Origin: Chitinophagales bacterium
GTDB taxonomy: Bacteria > Bacteroidota > Bacteroidia > Chitinophagales > BACL12
DNA: 51,172 nucleotides
NCBI GenBank assembly: GCA_019694895.1
Contig: JAIBBA010000006.1
Span: 1-51,172, forward strand
Reading direction: 5' to 3'
Shown: positions 33,382 to 42,284 of the stretch, one piece after another
Numbering within the stretch: position 1 is the first letter of the stretch
How the letters are laid out: every line of letters starts with the position of its first letter
The notes under the pieces: model-generated
Seen by the model: the letters and a program-made list of their open reading frames with translations, nothing else
What the model was told of the DNA's origin: nothing
The model's database searches: none
Made by a program: the position numbers and the translations under genes

Positions 33382-34311
33382 TCAATAGAACATCATTTTC
33401 AAACAGAACACTGATCCTCCGCTTTTCATAAATTCGGTGGTATCGGTTTCGATTACGGGGTTTGCACTTTGTTGGATGATGTTCAAAGAAACGGGATTGC
33501 CTCGTTGAATTACAGCTGCCGATGAATTTTTATTGGTGCCATAAATAATATGTGCATTGCAAGCAAATCCGTCGATGGCTTCATCTTCCGGTATTTCATA
33601 CACACCTTCAAACATGCGGCGAATAATGGCCAGTGATTCCGGTGTGAATGCATCAGGGGCAATAAGTACTTCGGTGTGATTTAATGGGAGAAAGCAAGTA
33701 TCTAAATGGTAGTGATGCTCATTGATAAGTTCGAGAGTGATAATAGGCGCATCAACAATGCGGGAAATTTCATCGTAAACTGCTTTTTCACTGCGAAACC
33801 CATATGCTCCATATAAAACACGTTTTCCGGGATGAGCAATCAAATCGCCCATGCCTTCAAAATGATATTTGCTTTGCAGCTCCACAATTTTATATCCGTG
33901 GTCCTGATAAAAATCTTCGATATATGGAATTTCATTTTGTCGGTTTTCATGGCGCATGCGGCTCATGATGGCAATTTTCTCGCCATTCCACATCACCCAA
34001 GGAAAACTCTGGTTTGCACAAAAAACCATATCCTCCATGCCTTCCACACCATTGATGACAACAACATCATCAAGGAATTTCTGGTTTTTCAATGCGAGAT
34101 AAGAATTGCGGATATTATCCCATTGAATATTTGCACGCTCCTTGTTGATATTGCCTTTTTGATGTTGCATGTATACATTTTTCACATCAACAACATTATA
34201 GTAGTCGGGCGTGCACATCATTACCTTGCGTGGTTCATTGCGATTGTCGCAATCTTCAATCTGGAAATGTACTTCTGAAGGGGAATATGCTTTGGCAAAA
34301 ACCGGTGTCAT
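33382..34311 (-). CDS. Guanidine-group modifying enzyme (arginine deiminase/DDAH-like)
   Basis: 309 residues in the amidinotransferase fold. The catalytic set can be placed: Asp94 in GMEDMVFCAN, Glu152 and Asp156 in FEGMGDLI, His202 and Asp204 in YHLDTCF, and the nucleophilic Cys303 near the C-terminus in SVFCLKMMF. Family members hydrolyse arginine or methylarginine to citrulline, or act as amidinotransferases. No arcB/arcC, agmatinase or ornithine aminotransferase is adjacent, so the pathway is open; a DDAH-like or single-step arginine deiminase role is most likely. It lies 72 bp downstream of the hydroxyacyl-CoA dehydrogenase gene on the same strand. Confidence 0.85.
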   Translation of the reverse strand: MTPVFAKAYSPSEVHFQIEDCDNRNEPRKVMMCTPDYYNVVDVKNVYMQHQKGNINKERANIQWDNIRNSYLALKNQKFLDDVVVINGVEGMEDMVFCANQSFPWVMWNGEKIAIMSRMRHENRQNEIPYIEDFYQDHGYKIVELQSKYHFEGMGDLIAHPGKRVLYGAYGFRSEKAVYDEISRIVDAPIITLELINEHHYHLDTCFLPLNHTEVLIAPDAFTPESLAIIRRMFEGVYEIPEDEAIDGFACNAHIIYGTNKNSSAAVIQRGNPVSLNIIQQSANPVIETDTTEFMKSGGSVFCLKMMFY

Positions 34312-34383
34312 GTATGTATTATTGATAGCTATTAATGAATGGGCATCAAGATTTGTGTAGATGCTTAAATTGTTTTTTTTAAA

Positions 34384-35268
34384 TTACTTATTAAATCGTG
34401 GTGACACAACGAGGTCTTTATTTCCTGCCGTATAAGCATAAAATCCTTCACCTGATTTAGCACCAAGGTAACCTGCAGTAACCATATTTACCAGTAGCGG
34501 ACATGGTGCATATTTCGGATTGCCAAAACCGTCGTGTAACACATTGAGGATGCTAAGGCAAACGTCAAGTCCGATAAAATCAGCCAGTTGCAGCGGTCCC
34601 ATAGGATGAGCCATGCCGAGTTTCATAACGGTATCGATTTCATATACGCCCGCCACGCCTTCATATAAAGTATAAATGGCTTCGTTTATCATTGGCATTA
34701 ATATGCGGTTGGCAACAAATCCGGGATAATCATTTACTTCTACAGGCACTTTATCCAATGCTGCAGATAATTCCATTATAGTTTTGGCTGTTTCATCGGA
34801 GGTTGCATAGCCGCGGATTACCTCCACCAGTTTCATCACCGGAACCGGATTCATAAAGTGCATGCCGATAACTCGATCAGCACGTTTTGTTGCTGCTGCA
34901 ATTTTAGTGATGGAAATTGATGAGGTATTGCTGGCAAGTATGGTATGTGCTGCACATATTTGATCCAGTTCAGTAAATATTTTTAATTTAAGATCAACGC
35001 GTTCTGTAGCAGCCTCAACAACCAGGTCGGCATTAGTGCTGTGATCAAAATTTGCATAAGTGGTAATATTGGAAAGTGTTGCTGCTTTTTCATCTGCAGT
35101 GATTTTTTCCTTGGCCACCATGCGATCGAGGTTATTGGTGATGGTAGCAACCGCTTTTTGCAAGGCAGGTTCAGAAACATCAACAAGTGTGACCTTGTGG
35201 CCTTTCATGGCAAATACGTGTGCGATGCCGTTTCCCATTGTGCCGGCACCAATCACAGTTACATTTTT
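34384..35268 (-). CDS. 3-hydroxybutyryl/3-hydroxyacyl-CoA dehydrogenase
   Basis: 294 residues from the ATG at 35268, where MKNVTVIGAGTMGNGIA gives the family start; an in-frame ATG at 35292 adds eight residues across a hairpin. The NAD site is GAGTMGNG, followed by LVVEAATERVDLK, ILASNTSSISI, MHFMNPVPVMKLVEV (catalytic His and Asn/Glu dyad) and the C-terminal VNDYPGFVANRI domain. It oxidises (S)-3-hydroxyacyl-CoA, probably 3-hydroxybutyryl-CoA, to the 3-oxoacyl-CoA. It follows the secreted M1 peptidase gene by 26 bp but may have its own start signal (TTCTTTTG, one mismatch, 4 nt before the ATG). Confidence 0.93.
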   Translation of the reverse strand, partial: KNVTVIGAGTMGNGIAHVFAMKGHKVTLVDVSEPALQKAVATITNNLDRMVAKEKITADEKAATLSNITTYANFDHSTNADLVVEAATERVDLKLKIFTELDQICAAHTILASNTSSISITKIAAATKRADRVIGMHFMNPVPVMKLVEVIRGYATSDETAKTIMELSAALDKVPVEVNDYPGFVANRILMPMINEAIYTLYEGVAGVYEIDTVMKLGMAHPMGPLQLADFIGLDVCLSILNVLHDGFGNPKYAPCPLLVNMVTAGYLGAKSGEGFYAYTAGNKDLVVSPRFNK

Positions 35269-35272
35269 CATA

Positions 35273-35290
35273 GCGCAAAAGAATTTGCGC
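35273..35290 (-). promoter_or_regulatory. Inverted repeat directly before the hydroxyacyl-CoA dehydrogenase start
   Basis: GCGCAAA and TTTGCGC, separated by 4 nt, lie between the M1 peptidase stop and the next ATG, ending 4 nt before that ATG. There is no T-run, so it is not a simple terminator; it overlaps the near -7 box TTCTTTTG and may be an operator. Confidence 0.4.
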
Positions 35291-35294
35291 AATA

Positions 35295-37694
35295 TTAGTG
35301 CATAATCAACACCTTTTCGGCCGCAATCCGCTCAGAACGGGCGTTTTCAACACAAAGTTGATAAGTTCCGGCGGGGAGGTTTTGTGTGGGGATGCTCATG
35401 GAAAGATTATCTATCCTTCCTGTCCATATTTTACGCATCGAAGTGTCGTAAAGCGATAACTGCATACCCATCAATTGCTGATCAACAGTTGCAACAATTA
35501 GTTGATTGGCGGGTATAGGATATACTGTAAGCGAGTTATCGCTTAAATTCTCAATTGCCCCATTAAATGAACAATCTGTTTCCGGAATGTATAATGGTTG
35601 ATCCGGTATGGATGCATCATATATTCCAATGCAAAAATCTCCTGATGTTACGGCAGATAATTCGAAAGCACCGCGCTTGTCATTGGCACTTCCCCAAGTA
35701 TTTAATGTGTAATCTGGATAGATTATCCAGTCACCTTGCGGGCCGTTTCTGTATAGTAGTACAAGGCTATCTTCAGAATTTGTAATGAAATCATTATCTA
35801 AATAACCGCTGCCTATGGTAGCTTGTCCGTTGTATAGAAATTTAGCCGTGGCATCACCGTTAACCGGAATATTAGTTGTTATTCTCCAAAAGCGATCAGT
35901 GCTTACATGTAATCCCGGATGTGCGGCAATATAATTATTCGGTGCAGCCCAAAAATGTTGCGCATAAATGAAACCCGGTTCTGTTACGGATGTAATTTCA
36001 ATATCCATCATGGCATTATCAAGCGAATACGTGCCGGGTTCGGTAAAATGCACTTCATCGGATGTTACGGCATCATTTAGTTTATTCCTGTAATCAAGTA
36101 TTGTATATACGATTGAGCCTGGATTTGGTACTTCAATGGTAGTTAATTGTCTGTCGCCCGACATTACTATATCAACAGAGTCGAACAGATTAAAATTATA
36201 ATCGAAAAAATAGGCAGTGAGCGGAACATTATTACCATAATGTGTTGCATGAGACAAATACTGCTGAATATGTAAACAAGTAATCGTTCCTTTATTGCCA
36301 CCTGTACTCAACACATCAAAGGCAAGCGAACCGGGTTGATACACCCAATCATCAAAAAAGTCGGACATATCCATGCCACTGCATGCTGTTAAATGATCGC
36401 GCAGGTTGGCAGCACTTACAGGCTGGAATTGATATGTTTCCATAAAGCTTGTAATGCAACTGAAAAATGCGTCATCACCCATATAGCCTCTAAGTGTATG
36501 AATAACGCTGGCGCCTTTGTTGTAGGTGGTTGCGCCATAGGTATATGATTCAGGAACAACGGATATCGCGAAATAATTATTGCCATCGCGCGGAGCGGCA
36601 TTATGTAATACATCGAGTTGATTGGCTTTTACGGCATCCATATAGGCTTGGTCACCATATAATGATTCCTGAAATAAATGTTCTGAAAATACGGCCCATC
36701 CTTCGTTCATCCACATTTCTTGCGGAGTTGAACAGGTGGTAAGATCGCCCCACCAATGGTGACTTAATTCATGTGCATATAAATTTTCCCAGAGCGTAGT
36801 GCCGTTGACTGCAAAGAGGGGATAAGCAATATTCATAGCATGTTCCATCGCGCCTCCGCTAAATGGCACAACCGCATACCCAACGCGATCCCAACGAAAA
36901 GGACCATAATGATTTTCGAAAGTGCTAAGTGCATCATGCAAATGAATAAATGAATTTTTCATGTCGGTGGTATCCTCAGCCTTGCATGCCAGCTGAATAG
37001 GGATATCTCCCGCAATGCCTGCATAAACATCGTTGATGGTGGCATATTTACTCACAGCCACGCTCGCCAGGTAACTCGGAATTTGCTGAACACATTCCCA
37101 ATGCCAGGAAATAGTGCCATCACCATTATCAACCGAGTCGATTAATAAACCACCGCAAAAAGCCTTTTTATCATTTGTTGTTTTTATGTCATAGCTAAAA
37201 GTTGAGCGTTCAATAAAGTTATCGAAACATGGGAACCAGGCTCTGCCATAATTATGCGGAATTGCATCAAATCCCACACCTAATTGATAACTATAATCAC
37301 CACTCCAGTACCAGCCACCCCAAGAGCCATCTTGTGCGGGATCACCGGAGTATTGGATGATGATATTTGCAGAATCGCCAATATTTAGCGGTGTAAATAA
37401 TGTGATGATCAATGAAGGCTCATCGTACGTAAATGAAAGTGCATTGCCATTGCCATCTGTAATGCCATCAACATCAAGTGAAAGCAAGTCGAGTGGGAGG
37501 GTGGTAATGCCATCAACCAGTGCAGCGATATGTAAGGTAGTGGAACCATTTATAGTCTGACCTGCATAATCTGTGATATCAAGATTGATATCGTAATGTC
37601 GTATATCAATTGAGTCGCTGATAGTTGGTGTAGCAGCATATGCCTGCTGCATGCAAGCCGTCAAAATCAGGAGGAACCATTTTTCTCGAAGCAT
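35295..37694 (-). CDS. T9SS-secreted M1 family metallopeptidase
   Basis: 799 residues. The signal peptide ends QAYAA. The M1 N-terminal beta domain (IRHYDINLDITDY) is followed by the catalytic domain: exopeptidase motif GGAMEHAMN (GAMEN variant), zinc motif His308-Glu309-Leu-Ser-His312, and third ligand Glu331 exactly 18 residues later in NEGWAVFSEH. The transition-state Tyr is probably in TYGATTYNKGAS. After residue ~450 comes a beta-rich region and a T9SS type-A sorting domain (VYPIPANQLIVAT ... LPAGTYQLCVEN). It removes N-terminal residues from peptides outside the cell. The hydroxyacyl-CoA dehydrogenase follows 26 bp downstream. Confidence 0.92.
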   Translation of the reverse strand: MLREKWFLLILTACMQQAYAATPTISDSIDIRHYDINLDITDYAGQTINGSTTLHIAALVDGITTLPLDLLSLDVDGITDGNGNALSFTYDEPSLIITLFTPLNIGDSANIIIQYSGDPAQDGSWGGWYWSGDYSYQLGVGFDAIPHNYGRAWFPCFDNFIERSTFSYDIKTTNDKKAFCGGLLIDSVDNGDGTISWHWECVQQIPSYLASVAVSKYATINDVYAGIAGDIPIQLACKAEDTTDMKNSFIHLHDALSTFENHYGPFRWDRVGYAVVPFSGGAMEHAMNIAYPLFAVNGTTLWENLYAHELSHHWWGDLTTCSTPQEMWMNEGWAVFSEHLFQESLYGDQAYMDAVKANQLDVLHNAAPRDGNNYFAISVVPESYTYGATTYNKGASVIHTLRGYMGDDAFFSCITSFMETYQFQPVSAANLRDHLTACSGMDMSDFFDDWVYQPGSLAFDVLSTGGNKGTITCLHIQQYLSHATHYGNNVPLTAYFFDYNFNLFDSVDIVMSGDRQLTTIEVPNPGSIVYTILDYRNKLNDAVTSDEVHFTEPGTYSLDNAMMDIEITSVTEPGFIYAQHFWAAPNNYIAAHPGLHVSTDRFWRITTNIPVNGDATAKFLYNGQATIGSGYLDNDFITNSEDSLVLLYRNGPQGDWIIYPDYTLNTWGSANDKRGAFELSAVTSGDFCIGIYDASIPDQPLYIPETDCSFNGAIENLSDNSLTVYPIPANQLIVATVDQQLMGMQLSLYDTSMRKIWTGRIDNLSMSIPTQNLPAGTYQLCVENARSERIAAEKVLIMH

Positions 37695-37714
37695 AAAATG
37701 TTAATTTTACACGG

Positions 37715-38644
37715 ATGATCTGTAAAGTTACAAAATGCTTGGTGTTACTCCTGGTGGTATTTGGTATACAGCAGTTGAAAGCTCAGGTTGAAACGAGCCC
37801 TGTTCAGATCATAACCGTTGATTCATTTGTTGTTCATGCCGTTCGGGATGGCCTGAATGTGCAGGATTTTGTGCAAATGATACAGGAGGATACTACATTT
37901 TATCGTGCATTTCAAAACCTTCGACGCATTGAATATGATGGCAGTGCAACCGTACGTATGTTTAACGAAGACCATCTTTCCATTGCATCTTACAGCAATA
38001 GGATGTCGCAATTCCTGGATGGCAAATGCAGGTGGATGCAATTTCCTTTTGAAGTTAACACCGGTGATTTTTTTGATAAACACAAGCAATTAAATTATTA
38101 CACTGCCGGTGTATTCAGTTATATTTTTTTGTATCGAGATACCATCTGTGGTAACATCGTAGAAACAGACAACAATGCGGGTAGCGACGATAAATTGGAA
38201 TTGCGCAAAGAACAACTCAAAACACTTATTTTCAACCCTGGACGTCCGGTAAACGGCATTCCATTAATAGGCGATAAAATGGAAATATTCAGCCCGGAGA
38301 TGCAACAGTATTACGACTATACCATCGCGCGCGAGAAATTTGCAACGGGTGTTGATTGTTTTGTTTTCACCATCAAGAAAAAACCGGAAGCTGAAAAAGG
38401 TAAAGATGTCGTGATTAATGAACTCACTACTTGGTTTGATGTTGACAGCAAGGAGATTGTAGCTCGAAATTATCAATTAAGTTATTTCACTTCGCTATTT
38501 GATTTTGATGTGAGCATGAAGGTGCGTATGGGCACCATTGATGGATATCGTGTTCCTGTATCCATAAAGTATTCAGGCTACTGGGACATCCCATTCCGCG
38601 ATCCTGAAATTGGAAATATCGATATATCGGTTTGGGGGAGATAG
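37715..38644 (+). CDS. Exported protein of unknown function
   Basis: 309 residues. A signal peptide (LVLLLVVFGIQQLKAQ) precedes a mixed alpha/beta domain. Lines of note are DGLNVQDFVQMIQEDTTFY, RRIEYDGSATVRMF, KEQLKTLIFNPGRPVNGIP and the end NELTTWFDVDSKEIVARNYQ, with a beta-sheet-rich C-terminus recalling LolA-like lipid-binding folds. I do not recognise a named family, and the LolA resemblance is only by eye. The gene is divergent from the M1 peptidase and 20 bp away; a near -7 box TAATTTTA ends 5 nt before the ATG. A heptad/octad array begins right after the stop codon. Confidence 0.82.
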   Translation: MICKVTKCLVLLLVVFGIQQLKAQVETSPVQIITVDSFVVHAVRDGLNVQDFVQMIQEDTTFYRAFQNLRRIEYDGSATVRMFNEDHLSIASYSNRMSQFLDGKCRWMQFPFEVNTGDFFDKHKQLNYYTAGVFSYIFLYRDTICGNIVETDNNAGSDDKLELRKEQLKTLIFNPGRPVNGIPLIGDKMEIFSPEMQQYYDYTIAREKFATGVDCFVFTIKKKPEAEKGKDVVINELTTWFDVDSKEIVARNYQLSYFTSLFDFDVSMKVRMGTIDGYRVPVSIKYSGYWDIPFRDPEIGNIDISVWGR

Positions 38645-38716
38645 GTGAGTGGGTCAGTGGGTGAGTGGATGAGTGTTTCGTGAATCGTGACTCGTGAATG
38701 GTGAGTAGTGACTGAT
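38645..38716 (+). repeat. Octad/heptad repeats GTGAGTGG and CGTGAAT immediately after a stop codon
   Basis: Begins at the first base after the TAG stop of the 37715 gene: GTGAGTGG, GTCAGTGG, GTGAGTGG, ATGAGTG, then CGTGAAT, CGTGACT, CGTGAAT, GGTGAGT, AGTGACT. Confidence 0.9.
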
Positions 38717-38873
38717 CCTTTGACTCCGCTAACTCCGCAAACTCCGCGATTGAACAAGGGTGTATCGTGAATCATCATTTATCATCCAACACATTCTTTA
38801 AAACCCATTTAACCGCTAAGGCCACGGAGAGGAACACAGAGTTGAGAAAATTCAAACTCACCCACTGACCCAC
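38649..38873. repeat. 18-bp perfect inverted repeat with 189-bp spacing
   Basis: GTGGGTCAGTGGGTGAGT at 38649-38666 is the exact reverse complement of 38856-38873. Between the arms are a 9-bp triplicate (CTCCGCTAA, CTCCGCAAA, CTCCGCGA near 38724-38750) and a segment resembling common Bacteroidota intergenic CGCTAAGG/CACAGAG sequences. The 388-bp gap 38645-39032 holds no gene. Confidence 0.9.
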
Positions 38874-38896
38874 CCACGATATTTGTATCTGGGATT

Positions 38897-38942
38897 GGTA
38901 TCAGGTATCAAGTATCAAGTATCAGGTATCAAGTATCAGGTA
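38897..38942. repeat. Heptad repeats GGTATCA/AGTATCA
   Basis: GGTATCA, GGTATCA, AGTATCA, AGTATCA, GGTATCA, AGTATCA, then GGTA. On the panB strand the units read TGATACC/TGATACT, as they do after dnaK at 51042-51069. Confidence 0.93.
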
Positions 38943-38948
38943 AAAAAA

Positions 38949-39032
38949 TCACGATTCACGATTCACGATTCACGACTCACGACTCACCACTCACGATTCA
39001 CCACTCACCACTCACCACTCACCACTCACCCC
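38949..39032 (-). repeat. Twelve in-phase heptads TCACGAT/TCACGAC/TCACCAC abutting panB stop
   Basis: Exactly 84 bp: three TCACGAT, two TCACGAC, TCACCAC, TCACGAT, four TCACCAC and TCACCCC. The next three bases (TCA, 39033-39035) are the complement of the panB TGA stop, in phase with the TCA that opens every unit. Confidence 0.95.
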
Positions 39033-39860
39033 TCAATACTCCTCCATATCATTAGGAAAATCATTCGACTTCACATCGGCGATATATTGGCTGACACCTT
39101 TTTTGATATCGTCATATAGATTGAGGTATCTGCGTAAAAATCGGGGTTTGAATTCTTTGGTGATACCGAGCATATCGTGCATTACTAAAACCTGACCGTC
39201 AACACCACCGCCAGCGCCAATTCCTATAACCGGGATATGAAGTTTGGCTGCAACTTTTTCACCAAGGGAGGCAGGGATTTTTTCTAATACAAGAGAGAAA
39301 CAGCCCAATTGCTCCAGTAACTGCGCATCTTCATACAGTTTTTGAGCTTCCATTTCTTCAGTAGCCCTAACCGTATATGTCCCGAATTTGTAGATGGATT
39401 GCGGTGTAAGTCCAAGGTGACCCATTACAGGAATACCGGCAGAGAGTATCCTTTCGATAGACTCTTTCACCTCACGTCCACCTTCCAGTTTCACTGCATG
39501 CGCCCCTGATTCTTTCATAATGCGGATGGTTGAATCAAGCGCCACTTTTGAATTCCCTTGATAGGAGCCGAATGGCAGGTCTACAACCACCAGACACCTG
39601 TCAATGGCACGCACTACGCTGGCAGCATGGTAAATCATCTGGTCCAAGGTGATGGGCAGGGTAGTCTCGTGACCGGCCATAACGTTAGAAGCACTGTCGC
39701 CCACTAAAAGCACGTCAACCCCGGCATCATCAAGGATGCGAGCCATGGAGAAGTCGTAGGCTGTAAGCATAGAAATCTTCACCCCGTGCTCCTTCATTTC
39801 CTGAAGGGTGTGGACGGTTACACGCTTTACTTTGTTGAAATCAGGCTGGGCAGACGACAT
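39033..39860 (-). CDS. panB: 3-methyl-2-oxobutanoate hydroxymethyltransferase
   Basis: 275 residues from the ATG at 39860 ([16 protein letters not shown]); an upstream in-frame ATG at 39902 precedes a near -7 box (TATCTTTC, 39880-39887) and is less likely. PanB signatures: [34 protein letters not shown] (Asp/Mg site), [17 protein letters not shown] (Glu) and [19 protein letters not shown]. It adds a hydroxymethyl group from methylenetetrahydrofolate to 2-oxoisovalerate for pantothenate and CoA. The conserved C-D in the canonical GAG-x-x-CDGQ appears as GAGGGVDGQ, so the cysteine is replaced by valine. panC is not nearby. Confidence 0.94.
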   Translation of the reverse strand: MSSAQPDFNKVKRVTVHTLQEMKEHGVKISMLTAYDFSMARILDDAGVDVLLVGDSASNVMAGHETTLPITLDQMIYHAASVVRAIDRCLVVVDLPFGSYQGNSKVALDSTIRIMKESGAHAVKLEGGREVKESIERILSAGIPVMGHLGLTPQSIYKFGTYTVRATEEMEAQKLYEDAQLLEQLGCFSLVLEKIPASLGEKVAAKLHIPVIGIGAGGGVDGQVLVMHDMLGITKEFKPRFLRRYLNLYDDIKKGVSQYIADVKSNDFPNDMEEY

Positions 39861-39975
39861 GACACTAGATTTTTCGGGGGAAAGATACACCATATTTTGC
39901 ATGAACCTTTGTGTATCAGGGGGTTTCGCACATTAAAACTTTTCTTAAACATGCCCTTCCAGGGTTAAAACACAG

Positions 39976-39983
39976 TACCTTTG
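39976..39983 (+). promoter_or_regulatory. Bacteroidota -7 box TACCTTTG
   Basis: Exact match 18 nt before the ATG at 40002. The longer reading frame from the TTG at 39981 starts inside this box and is rejected. Confidence 0.65.
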
Positions 39984-40001
39984 CACAAAATTTCACCCCT
40001 T

Positions 40002-42284
40002 ATGCGCAGCACCTCCTTAGTATTGTTTAGCAGCCTGTCACTAGTCATACTATTTTCTGCCGGATGCGGTAAAGACAAAAAGCAACGAGAATTTGCTCAG
40101 AATACGGTTGTTTATGATGCAAATCTCCCTTCAAATGAGGCAATGGCCAAATACCTGGCTGAATGCAACGAGAAGTATTTTAAGAATACACATAATCGCT
40201 TTGCAAGCACAACACGCGCATTGGATTTTGAAAGCAAACCTGCGCCGAAAGAAGCGAAAAAATTTGTTGAATGGAAAAAAGCAATTGGTGATGAATGGTT
40301 GTTTGCAGGCGACACAAAAAAATCGCTTGCCGCTTATGAAGAGGCTATGAAAAAAGTGCAGGATGAAGGCATGAAAGGTAAGCTTGTAGATGATATTCGT
40401 TATATGCAAGCAGTTGCTTATATGCGTCTTGGAGAGCAATTAAATTGCATTGCCAATCACGTATCTGAATCTTGTATTTTACCTATCGCACAGCCGGCTT
40501 GGTATGTTGAAAAAGATCCTACCATTAAAGCGGTTGCCATTTGGGAAGAAATTCTTAAACAACACCCTGATGATTTATCTGCAAAATTTCTGTTGAATAT
40601 CGCCTATATGAATTTGGGAAAATATCCCGATGGCATGCCAACAGAATATCGCATCGACCCGAATGAATTTAAATCGGAATATCCATTGCAGCGATTCCCG
40701 AATATTGCTGCAAACCTCGGAGTAGATTTTATTACCAAATCAGGTGGTGTTGTTGTTGAAGATTTTAATAATGACGGTTTATTAGATATTGCTGCTTCAG
40801 GTTGGTTCCTTGACGAGCAACTTAAAATAATGATCAATAACGGTGATGGCACTTTTACAGATAATACTGAAGTAAGTAAACTAAAAGGCATTACCGGCGG
40901 ACTTGATCTTAAGTGTGCGGATTATAACAATGATGGATTCATGGACATCCTGATTCCTCGTGGCGCTTGGTGGAACGATTTCGGAAAATTACCCGCTTCT
41001 CTGCTGAAAAACAATGGCGACGGCACTTTCACGGATGTGACATATGAAACAGGATTGATGAAACATCTTCGTCCTACGCAGTCTGCAGTGTTTGCCGATT
41101 TCAATAATGACGGTTGGCTGGATATTTATTTCGGCAACGAATCCCGACGAGATTCAGAACCGTATTACAATGAATTATTCCTTAGTGACGGGAAGGGTAA
41201 ATTTACAGAAGTCGGAAAAGAAGCAGGAGTTGATGTAATTTGTTTTTCCAAAGGAGTAGTGTCCGGCGATTACAATAATGATGGCTGGATGGATATTGCC
41301 ATTTCAAGTCAGGGTACAGAAAATTATTTATTTAGAAACGATACCGGCAAAAATGGCGGTAAGGTTAAATTTACTGATGTAACTAAAGAAGCCGGTGTGA
41401 GTAAACCTATTAAAAGCTTCCCGATCGCATTTTTAGATTATAACAATGATGGCTGGGAAGATTTATTTGTGTGCACTTATGATGCAGATAATTGCGATTA
41501 CGACAACGCGGCAGAATATTTCAACGGCACACCTAAAGGTGAATATTCTATCCTTTACAAAAATAATGGTAATGGCACATTTACAAATGTCACAAAGGAT
41601 ATGAATTTACAAGTAGCCATGACAGTAATGGGATTGAATTACGGCGATTTAGATAATGATGGTTGGTTGGATATTTATTGTGGCACCGGAACTCCAAATT
41701 ACACTTCACTTGTACCTAAACGGATGTTTCGAAATAATGGTGGGGTTGGATTTCAGGATGTAACAACTGCAGGAGGTTTTGGTCACGTACAAAAAGGACA
41801 TGGTATCGGTTTCGGCGATGTAGATAATGACGGCGATCAGGATGTTTATGAAGACATGGGCGGTGGTTATGAAGGTGATGGTTTCCAGGGAGCATTTTAT
41901 GAGAACCCGGGCAATACAGGGAATAACTGGATAACATTACAGCTAGTGGGGACAAAAGCCAATCAATGTGCCATAGGCTCAAAAGTTAAGATTACCGTTG
42001 AAGAAGGAGGCAAAACCAGGGATATATATCAGGTAGTATCTTCCGGCGCAAGTTTTGGCGTAAACTCCATACGTTTGGAAACCGGTTTAGGCAAGGCAAC
42101 GGCAATTAAGCAGATCGAGGTGACCTGGCAAGGACCTAATACAAAACAGGTATTTACCAATGTACCTATGAATAACTTCGTAAAACTGACCGAAGGAGTG
42201 GATGCTTTTGAGTTGCAAACCTTACAGCCCTTCAAGTTCAGCTTGGATAATCACTCTACAATGGATCACTCGAAAATGATGTAA
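40002..42284 (+). CDS. FG-GAP/VCBS and ASPIC/UnbV-domain lipoprotein (CRTAC1-like), copy 1
   Basis: 760 residues. A lipoprotein signal (lipobox LFSAGC) precedes a helical TPR-like region (~30-220) with a conserved NHVSESCILPI motif and LSAKFLLNIAYMNLGKYPDG. Then come about seven FG-GAP-type calcium loops of the form DxNxDGxxD, such as DFNNDGLLDI, DYNNDGFMDI, DLDNDGWLDI and DVDNDGDQDV, building a propeller. The C-terminal ASPIC/UnbV domain has NNWITLQLVGTKANQCAIGSK and SFGVNSIRLETGLGKA. The tail FSLDNHSTMDHSKMM is rich in His and Met. It is followed 145 bp later by a paralogue. The function of this family in bacteria is not known; a cell-surface calcium-stabilised scaffold is inferred. Confidence 0.87.
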   Translation: MRSTSLVLFSSLSLVILFSAGCGKDKKQREFAQNTVVYDANLPSNEAMAKYLAECNEKYFKNTHNRFASTTRALDFESKPAPKEAKKFVEWKKAIGDEWLFAGDTKKSLAAYEEAMKKVQDEGMKGKLVDDIRYMQAVAYMRLGEQLNCIANHVSESCILPIAQPAWYVEKDPTIKAVAIWEEILKQHPDDLSAKFLLNIAYMNLGKYPDGMPTEYRIDPNEFKSEYPLQRFPNIAANLGVDFITKSGGVVVEDFNNDGLLDIAASGWFLDEQLKIMINNGDGTFTDNTEVSKLKGITGGLDLKCADYNNDGFMDILIPRGAWWNDFGKLPASLLKNNGDGTFTDVTYETGLMKHLRPTQSAVFADFNNDGWLDIYFGNESRRDSEPYYNELFLSDGKGKFTEVGKEAGVDVICFSKGVVSGDYNNDGWMDIAISSQGTENYLFRNDTGKNGGKVKFTDVTKEAGVSKPIKSFPIAFLDYNNDGWEDLFVCTYDADNCDYDNAAEYFNGTPKGEYSILYKNNGNGTFTNVTKDMNLQVAMTVMGLNYGDLDNDGWLDIYCGTGTPNYTSLVPKRMFRNNGGVGFQDVTTAGGFGHVQKGHGIGFGDVDNDGDQDVYEDMGGGYEGDGFQGAFYENPGNTGNNWITLQLVGTKANQCAIGSKVKITVEEGGKTRDIYQVVSSGASFGVNSIRLETGLGKATAIKQIEVTWQGPNTKQVFTNVPMNNFVKLTEGVDAFELQTLQPFKFSLDNHSTMDHSKMM

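Noticed and set aside
33185-33385. Open frame on the minus strand with GERRKE-type repeats
   Set aside because: It is the same repeat read on the other strand and crosses the true stop codon region.
33109-33414. A 101-residue open frame across the CTCTCCT array
   Set aside because: Half of it is translated heptad repeat (SLLSP-type residues), there is no start signal, and it overlaps the enzyme gene end.
38897-39032. CRISPR array
   Set aside because: The 7-bp units are contiguous without spacers and no cas genes are present.
38883-39119. Open frame encoding TTHHS/DSRLTTHHS repeats
   Set aside because: Translated heptads running into the panB antisense strand; no gene signals.
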